From positions 53,959,924 to 54,023,923 of the forward strand of contig NC_068570.1 of assembly GCF_025698545.1 (NCBI RefSeq): a stretch of 64,000 nucleotides of DNA, given 5' to 3'. A model generated the notes under the pieces. That model was not told the DNA's origin. It did no database searches and worked only from the letters and a program-made list of their open reading frames with translations. Below, piece by piece: positions 1 to 11,300 of the stretch. Within the stretch, counting starts at the first letter, position 1. Every line of letters starts with the position of its first letter. A program made the position numbers and the translations under genes. The stretch is from Gossypium raimondii (lineage: Eukaryota > Streptophyta > Magnoliopsida > Malvales > Malvaceae).

Positions 1-10
1 TTTCTCCAAA

Positions 11-499
11 ATGGCGTCTGCCCGAGACTCTCAGCCTTTCCACTGGCACTACGCAGATCTCGAAGACCATGACTTCCAAATCCACGGCCGAACTCTCTTC
101 TTCACTGTCGTCCTCTTTGCCATCGTCCTTATTTTCGCTCTCATCTTCTTTTACACTCGATGGCTATGCAGTTCTCATCGACACGACCTATCCCCGACCT
201 CTCACGTACCCCCACAGCCTCCTCCTCAGCCTCGAGGGCTCGACCCCAATACCATCAATGCGTTGCCGATAACTATGGTGACGAGGGGGAGGGCGGCGCT
301 TGGGAGCGAGTGCTGTATATGCCTTGGACTGTTTGAAGATGGTGAGAAAGTTAAGGTTTTGCCTTCGTGTCACCATTCTTATCATTCCGAGTGTGTTGAT
401 AGGTGGCTCAGTGCTGAGTCGAGTTGTCCACTGTGTAGAAATTCTCTTCAAGTTGAATCAGATCGGCTTCGTCAGATTCCAGTCATTGTGACTCAGTAA
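11..499 (+). CDS. ATL-type RING-H2 E3 ubiquitin ligase, membrane anchored
   Basis: Intronless ORF of 162 residues. A hydrophobic segment at about residues 28-50 is a likely N-terminal membrane anchor. A GLD motif follows at 76-78. The RING-H2 finger has all eight ligands: C101, C104, C120, H122, H125, C128, C139 and C142. W132 lies in the E2-contact region, and the C139-P-L-C142 pair is typical. Anchor, GLD, RING-H2 in that order on a short intronless gene is the signature of the ATL (Arabidopsis Toxicos en Levadura) family. These are E2-dependent ubiquitin ligases of endomembranes or plasma membrane, many of them in defence or stress signalling. The ATG is the first in frame and sits 10 bases into the window, so its promoter lies outside. 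The substrate cannot be inferred. The family call is secure; the exact member is not. Confidence 0.9.
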   Translation: MASARDSQPFHWHYADLEDHDFQIHGRTLFFTVVLFAIVLIFALIFFYTRWLCSSHRHDLSPTSHVPPQPPPQPRGLDPNTINALPITMVTRGRAALGSECCICLGLFEDGEKVKVLPSCHHSYHSECVDRWLSAESSCPLCRNSLQVESDRLRQIPVIVTQ

Positions 500-656
500 A
501 CACACACGCACACACAAAAAAAAATTGTAAACGATGGTGGATTTGAGTAGATTCCTTTTATGGGTTTTTCTCTGCTTTTGATTTTGTCTTATATTGTGGG
601 GTTGCCATGAATGTAATGCTACCATGTGCTCGGTGAAATTGTTCAATGAATAATTG

Positions 657-905
657 TTTTTTGGCTAAATTATGCTTCAAGTACCTGTACTTTTTATATA
701 CTTGAAAGTTAGTTTCTCTATTTTTAGGTCTATTTGTTAACACCGATAAAATTCTTCTATTAAATTCATTAGTGTAATATTTTGAAAAAAAAAATACTCT
801 CTTAATATATAAAAACACATGATATTAATAATTGAAATTGTTTCTTAAATTTGAAAAATAAAGAGACTAAATTCAAACTGAACAAAGAGTAGAAGGACTT
901 GAACT
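657..905. repeat. Degenerate foldback-type (MITE-like) repeat
   Basis: The stretch beginning near 725 (ctatttgttaacacc) matches in order the interior of the foldback element at 49,022-49,384: a 'ctatttgttaacac' block, a 'attaaattcattagtgt' block, then an A-rich run followed by 'actctctta'. The ends are poorly preserved and no target duplication is clear, so this is an old member of the same small family. Confidence 0.4.
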
Positions 906-1842
906 AGATTTTAACGTTTCTGTTTTTCAACGATGGAGAAAGTTAGGTCATTTGTTGCCTTGTGGCCCTTTGAACGTGGGCTGTTGTGATTGGGGAAACA
1001 AAATTCCAGTTTTTATTCCCTTTATTGCAATCAATGCTAAAAGGACCAATATAAAAATCAAAATACAATAGGGACATATTCGCAATTTTCCAGATATAAT
1101 TGATTAAACATGACAAGGGTTTTTTTTCTTTTTTTTTGGGTCCAACTGAGTATATGGATAATTATTAGGTTAAAGCACGACTGTTTTTTTTATATAATTT
1201 ATAATATATACTTTATGAAGGATCCAGAAAATACTTTAATTGGGATAATGCAAGGTGGAGATTTGTTTCAGTGAATTAATTAATATTTCTTTTGCCTTTA
1301 ATCATTCAATAATTTGGCATTTTAATTGCATCTGAAAAATCTGTGTGCCCTTAGACTGGAAATATTATAAATTAAATTATTGTGTGATAATGACTAGCAC
1401 TTATTTACTTAGATTAGTTATTATATGTAAAATTATATCGATATAATATCTCTATCCTAAGAGATTACGGTAATTGTTTGATACATTATTAATGGAGTTT
1501 TAAAATTTCACAAACGGATTAAAAGTGTGACAAGTGTCATATTTATTTATGTAATTAATTTTTTCTACACCCTATAATACACTGACGATATATTAAATAA
1601 TTTTCCTTTTTTTAGTTCAATCAGATTATTATACAAATTTATTTTTGAAGTTTTGCTTAATCAACTTATATGATTATTCTTAAATTTATTTATTTAAATA
1701 TAATTATAAAATATTTATATTAATATTAATATAAAAATTATAATATTTCAGTATTTTTTTAATACTAAAACAGACTTTTAAAATAGTCCAAAATTGATTC
1801 GATTCCAGCTTAAAGGGTGTTTTTTTTTCTTCTGGAGGGAAC
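906..1842. other. AT-rich spacer between ATL and eL41 genes
   Basis: No coding frame of substance, RNA gene or recognisable transposon was seen. The strand is AT-rich with many short A and T runs. The last part merges into the eL41 promoter. Confidence 0.5.
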
Positions 1843-1847
1843 CTGAG

Positions 1848-1980
1848 AAACCCTAAACTTGATTTTGGGCTAAAATAGGCCGATTCATGGTTTAACCCAA
1901 CATATAATAACAAAGCCCAACTACCGAAAGGCCATTAGGGATTTAGGGTTTTAGCTTTTAAGCCTATATATATAATCTCA
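1848..1980 (+). promoter_or_regulatory. Ribosomal-protein-type promoter (telo-boxes, site II motifs, TATA)
   Basis: Two telo-boxes are present: AAACCCTAA at 1848-1856 and its inverse TTAGGGTTT at 1943-1951. Site II elements lie at 1866-1871 (TGGGCT) and 1914-1919 (AGCCCA, inverse). A TATA stretch covers about 1964-1974. A pyrimidine-rich tract (cctttctcttcccc) follows at about 1988-2001, where transcription probably starts. Telo-box plus site II is the known signature of plant translation-machinery promoters, bound by TCP-type and telo-box factors. This matches the eL41 gene immediately downstream. Confidence 0.75.
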
Positions 1981-2085
1981 AAGCCTTACCTTTCTCTTCC
2001 CCATTTTCCTCGCAGCCTCCGTAGAAGAACACTACACGAGTGGTTTTGAACTGCAAAAGGAGATCGATTTCGAACCCTTTTCACC

Positions 2086-2273
2086 ATGAGAGCTAAGGTA
2101 AAAACGTCAAAACCCAAACCATGATTTTCTTTTTGATCTATTTGATTGTTTTTTTTATTGAAATATTGATATGGGTTTTTTTTTTTTTTTAATTGTGCTA
2201 ATATCAGTGGAAGAAGAAGCGCATGAGGAGGTTGAAGAGGAAGAGAAGAAAGATGAGGCAAAGATCTAAGTAG
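2086..2273 (+). CDS. RPL41: Large-subunit ribosomal protein eL41 (25 residues)
   Basis: Two exons: 2086-2097 (Met-Arg-Ala-Lys) and 2208-2273. The 110-base intron opens with GTAAAA and closes with TATCAG. The joined frame gives 25 residues beginning MRAKWKKKRMRR and ending RQRSK, then TAG. More than two thirds are Lys or Arg. This is the conserved eL41 sequence, the smallest ribosomal protein, a single basic helix bridging the two subunits. The intron after the fourth codon separates the start from the body, so simple ORF scans miss the gene. The promoter upstream carries telo-boxes and site II motifs, as expected for co-regulated ribosomal genes. Identification is near certain because the frame is uninterrupted and both splice sites are canonical. 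Confidence 0.96.
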
Positions 2274-5200
2274 TCTAATTTTATCTTAAAGCTAGCAATT
2301 TGGTCTATGTTTCTTTAGATTTTCTGTTGTTTGATGGATACTTTACTTTAAAAGGATTTAAGTTATCTTTATCGAAACCTTTTGAATATTCTGGAAACAT
2401 GTTATTGTGTTTTCTATTAAAAGCTTATGGCTTTGGATGTTAATTTTCTGATATTTTTGGCTCAAAGTTGCACGCACTTGGCGTTCTCATTTTATCTTCA
2501 AATGGAAGATTATGGCTACAGATTTGATTTTGGGGGATGTAGTTATTGACTAAGTTTATGAGATATAGCTTGTTTCTTTGGGACATGATTCTAGAAGTTC
2601 TGGTATGATTGTCAGATTTTTTATATAGAACTACATATGAGCATAAGAATATTCGAACTCATACCTTTCAAAATATTGCATCAACAATTATGCCGATTAA
2701 TTATTCAACTTAGTTGGCGGTATATTTGTTAGATATATGAATGTGTTTCGTATTAATATGTTATGGTTTTCTAGATTCATATTTTTAGAGAACTTTCTAG
2801 GTACAATTGAATCTGTTTTAAGCATTGTTGAGAGATTCGGTAGAAATTTTCGAAGGAGACTATTGGTCCCCAACAATCAAAAGTATTGTTTATTGGGGTT
2901 TTTGTCTCCCGTCCGGCGACTACCTTGAGGGCTTGATTCACAAAGCCGGGAGTGCTTCGACTTTGGGTGTATGGCCATCCACCAAGAGGGTGTGAATGTT
3001 TCACCTTTTGTGAGGTATGAACCCTTGACCTATGTTATATAGGTCACTAATTGGAGAAGATGTACTAACGTGCGGCAGAGATCGGTTGTAGGAACTTTTT
3101 CAGAAAGAGTCTCAACAAGGATTTTATTCTAATGTTCATATTCAAATAATATTAGTATGTTAGGTTCTTTAAATACATTTAATTGTTTGAGGATTATATT
3201 CATATTTGGATAAATATCGCATGTTTTGAGAGAAATGAAAAGTAAAAGATGAGGTTATTCTGCAATGAAACATTGAGGCATGGAAAAAAATTGAAGACCT
3301 ATATACTCATTTCTATTATAAGTTGCAAAAGTTTAGGCTCTACTATCAAGAAGTAACCTTAGCAAAAAGAAAAGAAAGCAAAATAAGCCTTAGAGGGAGG
3401 TAGACTTTAATTGTGCCCTTGACGTGAAAAGTTCATTACTTGATGATTCACCAAGCCAGTGGCGTCGGTGATCGGACAAAACCCATTAATAGGCCTTACA
3501 ATGATCAATTCCATTAAAGGCAAGTGGCGGTGGTATCCCTTGTGTCGTTAATGCTCGTTCATCTAGGGGCGTGAAGCCGTCGGATTCCATGATAGCTCGA
3601 CACAAAGGTGAGCAGTGATTCTCTCCTAAGGCGTGCTTCGAGTGAGCTCTACATTGTTGTCAACGTCGAGAGCTTCAGGGGAAATTCTTTCTCCAAGAAA
3701 TAAGATCATTTCAAGAGATTACAAGGCTTTAATGAATTTTTTTTAGAAGGATAAAAACCTAAAAAGATGGAAAACATAATTTTTTTTCACAGGGAGAGAA
3801 AAATGAAAATAATAATTTTTTCCATACATTGCTTGGTGGAGTTAAAACATGGAAGGAAATGAAATAAAACATCTGAAAATACATAATTTTGAATTAGTAT
3901 ACATATTTCCTTTATTTTTTCTCCTCCAATCATTCCAATTTAGAAGTATTGATTTTTATGTATTATCATGGAAAATAATCCTCTCCTATTTTCATCCCAA
4001 CCAAGGACACTCAATTTATTTTCGTTTCACTTTTTCATTCTCTCCTCCCATTTCTCCACTTTTTTACCCAACTAAGCTCACTTAATGTAACCCCAATGGT
4101 ACAAAGTCTCTCAGTAGCTTCTACCAACCTTGTCATTTTCTTTTTGTATCCCTCTATTTCTCTCTTAGACAAACCAAACATGAGCGCGCATTTAGTGACC
4201 AAATTGCGACGTCTTCTCACCCTTTTCTTTTTTTCACCTCCAAACGGCAGGAATCAAAGTTTTGAATTGTCGGTCCCATCTTTATTAATCGAGGAAACAT
4301 AAACCAAGTACGAAGCATCTCTCATTATCGCAAACTTGCAATTGTAATATATACATACTTTCATTATGTGAATTGACAACGCTAAGAACAAGCTATATTT
4401 TCTGCTTTGATCGTCTGATCTTCCAAACGACGAACCATGTATAAAACAGCATCAAGGGAACTGTTTAACGGTTTTTAATGAAACAAAATTTTATTTTTTA
4501 TAAGCAATGAAACAAATACTTGATCGCCATTGTTATCATTGCCAAGGAGCAAAGCTTTTAACAACTCAATGAACTCAGAGAGCAGTTCAGGCGGATCATC
4601 GGAACACATCAAATTCAAACTCTGATCAAGATCTTGTTCTTGATTTCAAGGTCAATTACGTGTTCGGAAGATCAAAATCTACATAAACTTGGTCGATCCT
4701 CTCAGTCCGTTCTTGATTTTTTTTTTCCCCATAATTACATCATACGTGCATTACTCTTTCGTGGCATGCCATTTTAATTTTTTGGATTCCAAACCTTTTG
4801 GACACGTATTCGCATCACATAATCACCATTCCGATCAAAATAATCAAATCTAACTAAAGACCAGCAATAATATTTATTTTATATAGAAAAGATATACATG
4901 TATATACTGCCAACAAATTCTACCAATAAAGAGCAGCCCAGAAAAACATGTATATGAATCATAAACAAATTTTCTGTTTCGATTTAGGAAAAGAATGAAG
5001 CAAAAATAAGAAACAATGAAGTGGGAAGTGTTCTCGTATATACTGCTGGGTCAATTCCAAGGACATTAAAGGAAAATAAAACTACAAAATACAAATATGC
5101 ATGTGTGATAAAAATCCTCGGCTTACCTTCTTACCAGCATCCAAAAATATGCCTCTTTCTACCAAACAGTAAAAAAAGAAAAGAAGAGAATATTAGAACA

Positions 5201-5366
5201 TAATAATATCACACAGATGAAACATAGAAATGGGATTATTATAAACTGGTCTTCAAGCCTTAAGAAATTGCCATGATTGGAACTAGGATATCAATGTCTT
5301 ATTTGTCACAGCAACAGACGGAATCAACTCGGCTAAAAAAAGTCTTTCAAACAAACCTGTCATGAG
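2274..5366. other. Intergenic region with two GC-richer unexplained islands
   Basis: No supported gene. The eL41 3' region comes first. Two islands, about 2862-3075 and 3414-3690, are clearly richer in G+C than their surroundings but give only broken frames on both strands. They may be worn mobile-element remains, though I could not name a family. About 3,700-5,366 is AT-rich, with a coding-looking minus-strand stretch at about 4,480-4,650 that I could not identify. The clathrin 3' untranslated region occupies the right end. Confidence 0.45.
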
Positions 5367-8300
5367 TTAATAACTGCTGCCCATTGGTGGCATGCCGTAA
5401 GGTGGCATCGGAGGCATTCCCATTCCTCCCATGGGTGGTGGTGGAGGCGCAAATCCACCACCCATTGTTGGTCCTCCCATTCCTGGCATTGGCGGTGCAG
5501 GCAAGGCAAGAGGTAGTAACTGAGCATACATGTTCTGCAATGTGAGGCAATTAATTTTATCAGTAAGAAGCATTTTGAATCAGTCGAAAATCTATCTACT
5601 CCCACTGTGCAGGGGTAGAGAATACATTATCAAGAAAAAGCAGATCAATTTTCGGCTCTCCAAGTTATTATTACCTGTTGTGCAATGACTTCTTTCTCTT
5701 CTTGCTCTTTAGCCTTTACTTCTTTTTGAGCTTCTATCTTGTCCTTGATAAGTTCGTCAACTTTGCCAGTATATTCACGGATAAACTGTAAATTCAAAGA
5801 GAAATTAAACAAGGTTCAAACAACATAATCTCGAAACAAAAAAATCACAGGTTGAACTAAGATCAACCATCCAAGCATTCTAGCTAATGAAACCCTATTA
5901 ACTGATGATACTGAAAGCGGCAGAGCACAGAAATCACCTGCAGCAGATATGGGAATGCGAAATCAATCATATTGTTGATCCAGGCCAGTTCAAGAGCAAC
6001 ATCCGCTCGAATTAAGTCATAACAGACAAAGAGGCACGATGCAAAGCATTCCTTCTTGCCCTGTACAAAGAGAACATCAACACTGAAATTAAGTACAATT
6101 CAAAACAATAACCAACATTATAGTGAAATACCATAAGGAAAACCACCATAGTGCAAAAACAAATATCAGTTAACTATACTTTCCATGTCCTATACCTATA
6201 GTACGATAATTGAGTACTATGGTCTATACTTTCTATGTTACTCAGACTCGGATGTTAGTGTGGGATACAAAAAATGTGTCTGGCACAAAGTATATTTATG
6301 TTTTTTTTTTTAAAGTTTTTCCATCTATTTGAACAGTCCTTGGAAGGTCATATCCCATTAACCGTGTCCAAATATGCGCTGGAAATAAGTGTCAGACAGA
6401 TATTTCAAGAAAATGAAAGAGTAGAAAAGCATAACTTATATTTGCACCGGAAAGGAACAAGTGGAAGAGAGCACAATAACATAATTAGGAGTAGCAATTG
6501 GCCAAAAAGGTGTAATGCTTTCCACCTCCAAAGTCCAAACAGATAATCAGTCAGCATATATTTTTTTTAATGTATTTTGGAATGAGGTCAGTACCTGTTC
6601 AATGAAGTAAACAAGCAACTCCTCGGCAAGTTCACGTTCACCAGACTGTGAAGCTGTTTCCATTGCATCTCTGTAATGGTTGTCCTTCTTTGACAAGGCA
6701 ATGGACTGCTTCCATCTGCCTGCCTTTTTGTAGATGTATGCAGCAACACGCCTCATTTCAAGCAGCTCATGTTTCTCAATCTACACAAGCAATTTGGAAA
6801 TAATATCAGAAACAAACCTAACACCAAACACGAATGTAAGAAAAAGAGCACTTCACCTTTTGTGCAAGTCCAATCTGATCAAAGTTATCATGCAAATCAA
6901 TAGATTCTCTTAATCTATCATAATCTTCTTCCTCCACATAAATCTCATTCAATGCCTCGTTTACTGCCAATACATTGTTGCTCTGAACAGCAACCATGTA
7001 TGGCTTCACAAGACGTAGATGACCAGCCTGAAATTCCAGAAGGAAATAATAGTGAAACCAAAATGAACTATGGTAATAACAAAGAAAATCGTTTATTTCA
7101 ATATTAGATCATCTTTTGCCAGAATTGAACCTTTCTCATAATGTCAACAACACGAGTGTGATCCACACGAAGTGCAAGCACGTTCAGCATATCATTGATG
7201 AGATCTGGATGTTCTTGCAAGTAGAAGTGGACAGCCTTGTAATAGAGCTCAACACTAGCAACTTTGACAATAATATCTTTGAACTGCATATGATCCCATG
7301 CTTCAGGAGAGTGGTTCATGACAGTAGTTGCAGCATTATCAAACTCGTCATATTGGATATACAAATAGGTAAGTTCCTTCCAATGCTGCTGCTCATCACA
7401 AGCTCTTATCAGTTTGGGAATGTTGAGACGCGTAGAGAACAATTTAATGTGCTCCATAAGTTTCTCTGGACGATATCTGGCATACAGGACTCCCAACTCA
7501 GTAAAGATACCCATGTGTGCACGCTCCAATCCTAAACCACTCTCCATAAGAGAGATTAACTCATTGAAGCATCCTCTATTCTGATAGTATTCACTGACTT
7601 CTTCCAAGTCATCCACCTAGAAAATCAGCAAACATAATGGTCAAAATCATTGGGGCCAAACCGTCTCCAACAGACAAACATGAGAAGAAGAAAAGGAGAA
7701 CTGTATGCGCAATGACTATTGCTCCTGAAAATTGCAAGTCAACTGGAAAGTAAACTCACCTGCACAATAACATTAAGACCACATATTTGTGCCAATCTGA
7801 ATTCCTCTGCATCAACACAAGCAAAGCAAACTTCCTTCCATGTCTTGGCACTGTTTGCTTTCCGTGCTGCATCAACAGCACCCTGGAATTGTTTAAGTCT
7901 CACAAGTGTAACAGCCAACTTGGCCCAGTTAGATATAAATGCAAATATTATTTTTGCAGCCTCATATAGCTCTTCATCGAACAATCGATCACCAACATTT
8001 TGAAGATTAGCCACATTTGGCATGAGAATGAATTCTTCAATTTCACCCAGTCTATCAATCTTTGCATATGCATAAATGAGTTCACTGTCAACCTTGGGCT
8101 CCTTGACTTTCTGCCTGACCATCAGAAGGTACCTCACGAGATCAGGGTAGACATTAGCATCCTCAGAAGCTCGGATGACATCAAGGAAGTGAGTAGCATC
8201 ATCTGCACGGATAAATGATTCAATTGCATCGCTCACCAGCCCTTCCCTCAGTTGTGCCTTTGCCACCTGACTCCAAACAGCATCTTCTTCAACTCGGAAG

Positions 8301-11300
8301 GCAAATTCCACGGCTCGATCAATGTTTCTAATGTTATCCAGTAAAACATTGACAGCCTGAACATTTAAGTTAAACTTCTTGAAAATTGAAAAAGCTTCTT
8401 CATATAGTTGAGCTTCCACAGCCACTTCTCCAACTGCTGGTCCATCAAAGTTATCTAGCCTATTAATATAATCCATAACTCGAGAGGGATCTGCCTTGAT
8501 AGCTGTCAAAATAAGTAGATTTTGCAGATTAAAGTTCCCACTGAATGCAGAGTTTTGGAGCACAATCTTCTCAAGAAGCTCAATTAGTTCATGGGGCAGG
8601 TCAGCAGTCATGAAAGCTTTAACAGCAGCAGAGACTTGTTCTGGACTTTTGCTTTCTGGCAAAGCAGTTGACACAACCTGATCAATTAGATGTCTTCTAT
8701 ATTCATTTTCAGGATTTAGAACCTTCTCCCAAAGATCGCCATCCATCCTCTCAACAACATACCTGTGATCAAAGGATGATGCACCTATAAGCCACTTAAA
8801 AACAAATATCTGATATATCATCATAAATAAACTAAAGAATTGCATACCTGGCCTGCAATTTGAACAACGAGTTCTTATTTGTGACATTGATAAGTTCATC
8901 ATCACATTGTCCTCTTCGGTAAGCCACAACTGCCAAGGTGGGATCACGTTTCTCGCAATACTTACCAACAACCCGGGAATCATAGTAAGGATTGGTTGTG
9001 AGGAAGTGCTCTGGATTGTTGTTGCTTTCAATGATGATTTTACCAAGAGCATTGTGGACATGCACATCTTGGCTTCCCTCACTCACAAGATGCTCCAAGA
9101 ACTGCGTAAGCAAACGAAGTCGATTTCTGGAAATCACATGCAGGAAAATGAGAATCACAAAGTAGTGAACAAAGGAAATGAGGACCAAAGATATTGTAAA
9201 AAATCACCTCTTCTCACATTCATCCACAAGTGGCTCAACTGGAAGCAAGGAACGGACTGAGAGAATGAGACCTTTAATAAAATCTTCAGGGCATTCATCA
9301 TCAAGCAACTGCCCCACTACCAAAGGAGCATTGCCCGGGTTCACCTGTCAAAAGAAGCAAGTTCACAATTACCTGGGTTTAAATTAAACTCATATCATAT
9401 GCCAGAAAACATATCCAGTCAAGAAAATTGTATACCTTCTGAACATAACCTTCAATGTAACGGAGCATGTTGTTTGTGTAGAGGTAGTGGGTCAGATCAG
9501 GAACAAACCCAAATCGATCACAAACATTAATCAGGGGCCTAGCATCAGGAAGCTTGGCCTCCATCAGGAAGTTCTTTGTCTTTTCAGCATCATAGAAGTT
9601 TGATTCTCTGGTCACACGCTCAACCTCCTTTATTTGTCCAGTTTTAGCAGCTGCCTCAATGTACTTAAAGTGTATATCGGGGTCCTCACTGTCCCATAAT
9701 CAGAACCAACATAGTAAGTGCCATATTAGATATATTAGATATATCTGCGGTATGCCCTATCAAACAAAGGACATTTCTTGTTTGCTAAATAGCTTACCTT
9801 GAACTCAAATAAGATCCCAGGAAAAAGTACAATCCTTCATATGACTTAAACTGCTCAAAAAGTTTTATGCAAGCCTCAACACCCAACTGCTCACAGTACT
9901 CCTTGGCAACCTGCAGAGCCACAGCTTAGCCTTCGGTGATTTACTAAACATTATTAGCATACTATTATATAACATTCTTTACCTGAACAATTATTTGAAG
10001 GTTGCCTCTTAGATTAACCAGAAGAAGGTCCTTCATGCACTCCAAGGCCCATTCTCGTGAAAGAGTGCCAAAAAACTCAACAAGCGACTGAAAATAGAAT
10101 TATTATTGAATAAAAATATATCAGGATTTAGTAGTCTAATTTTTCCAGGAGATAAAGATAGCAGAGACATGTACCTGAGGCTCAATAGCATGTGTGTTCA
10201 CGATGACACGTTTAATGTCAGGCAACTCACTGTAATGCTGCAGAAAAAAGAGCAATGAGATAATTACCTAAAAGTTAAAACCACACAAAATGCAACAAGT
10301 AAAAATCTAAATAAGATAATTACCTGCAGAGCTCGCACATAGAGACCAGCTTTCTCGCAAAGTTGTGCAATTCGAGGGCGATCATAGTGACTGAACATTC
10401 CATTTGCTAAGATGGCATCAGCAACATTAGGAAAAGTTACTAGATTGATTTCCAAAACCTGCATAGAAAAGAATGTTGTTGACCTTAAATTATTCTTTTC
10501 AAAGTTAAAACCAATTAGATTAGCTGAACCAGCACATAAAATATATAACCTTCGTCTGTAGAAAAGCATGCTCTGGCAGATTTGGCTTCAAAACATCTAA
10601 AAGAAATGCGGTAGCCTCCCGTATCAAATTCCTCTGAAAAAAGGCAGATAGCAAAAGGAAACAATCTCATGTATTTTGCATAGAAACATAAGGTTATTGA
10701 CACAACCAATTTGATGAGCAGTAGACCTGAAGAAAGAGGTCAGTAATAGTGTTGTAATCAACCGGACAACCTCCCTCCATTTGAGACATCATCAATGCAA
10801 AATTAACAGCTCCCTGCAAGTAAAACAACAAGCAAGAACCCATTTGTCCATGAAAATTACACAGATTCAATCCCCTAAAAAAATCTCATAATAGTAGCTG
10901 TTGATTGGCAAACAATAAAACAAAGGAAGCTTTTACTTTAATCAGAATATTCATAAAACTTTAATTAAGAGGCTCTAATGAAGGGAATTAACACAATTGA
11001 ATATATTTATCAATTGGTCATATGGCATGCCTTCAACACCTCAAACACTAAAGACTACAAGAAGAAGAATGACGAACCTGTGGATCTGTACGAAGAATTG
11101 TTTGCAGAAGGAAGAGATAGTCAGGAGAGTACCCAACCTGAGGAAACAATTTAGTCATGAATATTTAATGCAAGCATTCACAGAAATGTAAAAAGCAAGT
11201 GGAGAAAAATTCTCATCTTGATAGGCTGTAAAAAGGAGAGCACACATTAATCACACCAGAAAATGCTAACAGCGAAGAAAATGCAGCAATTACCTGCTTT

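Noticed and set aside
5347-5605. Cys/His-rich ORFs overlapping the clathrin 3' end
   Set aside because: They are other frames of the Pro/Met/Gly-rich clathrin tail.
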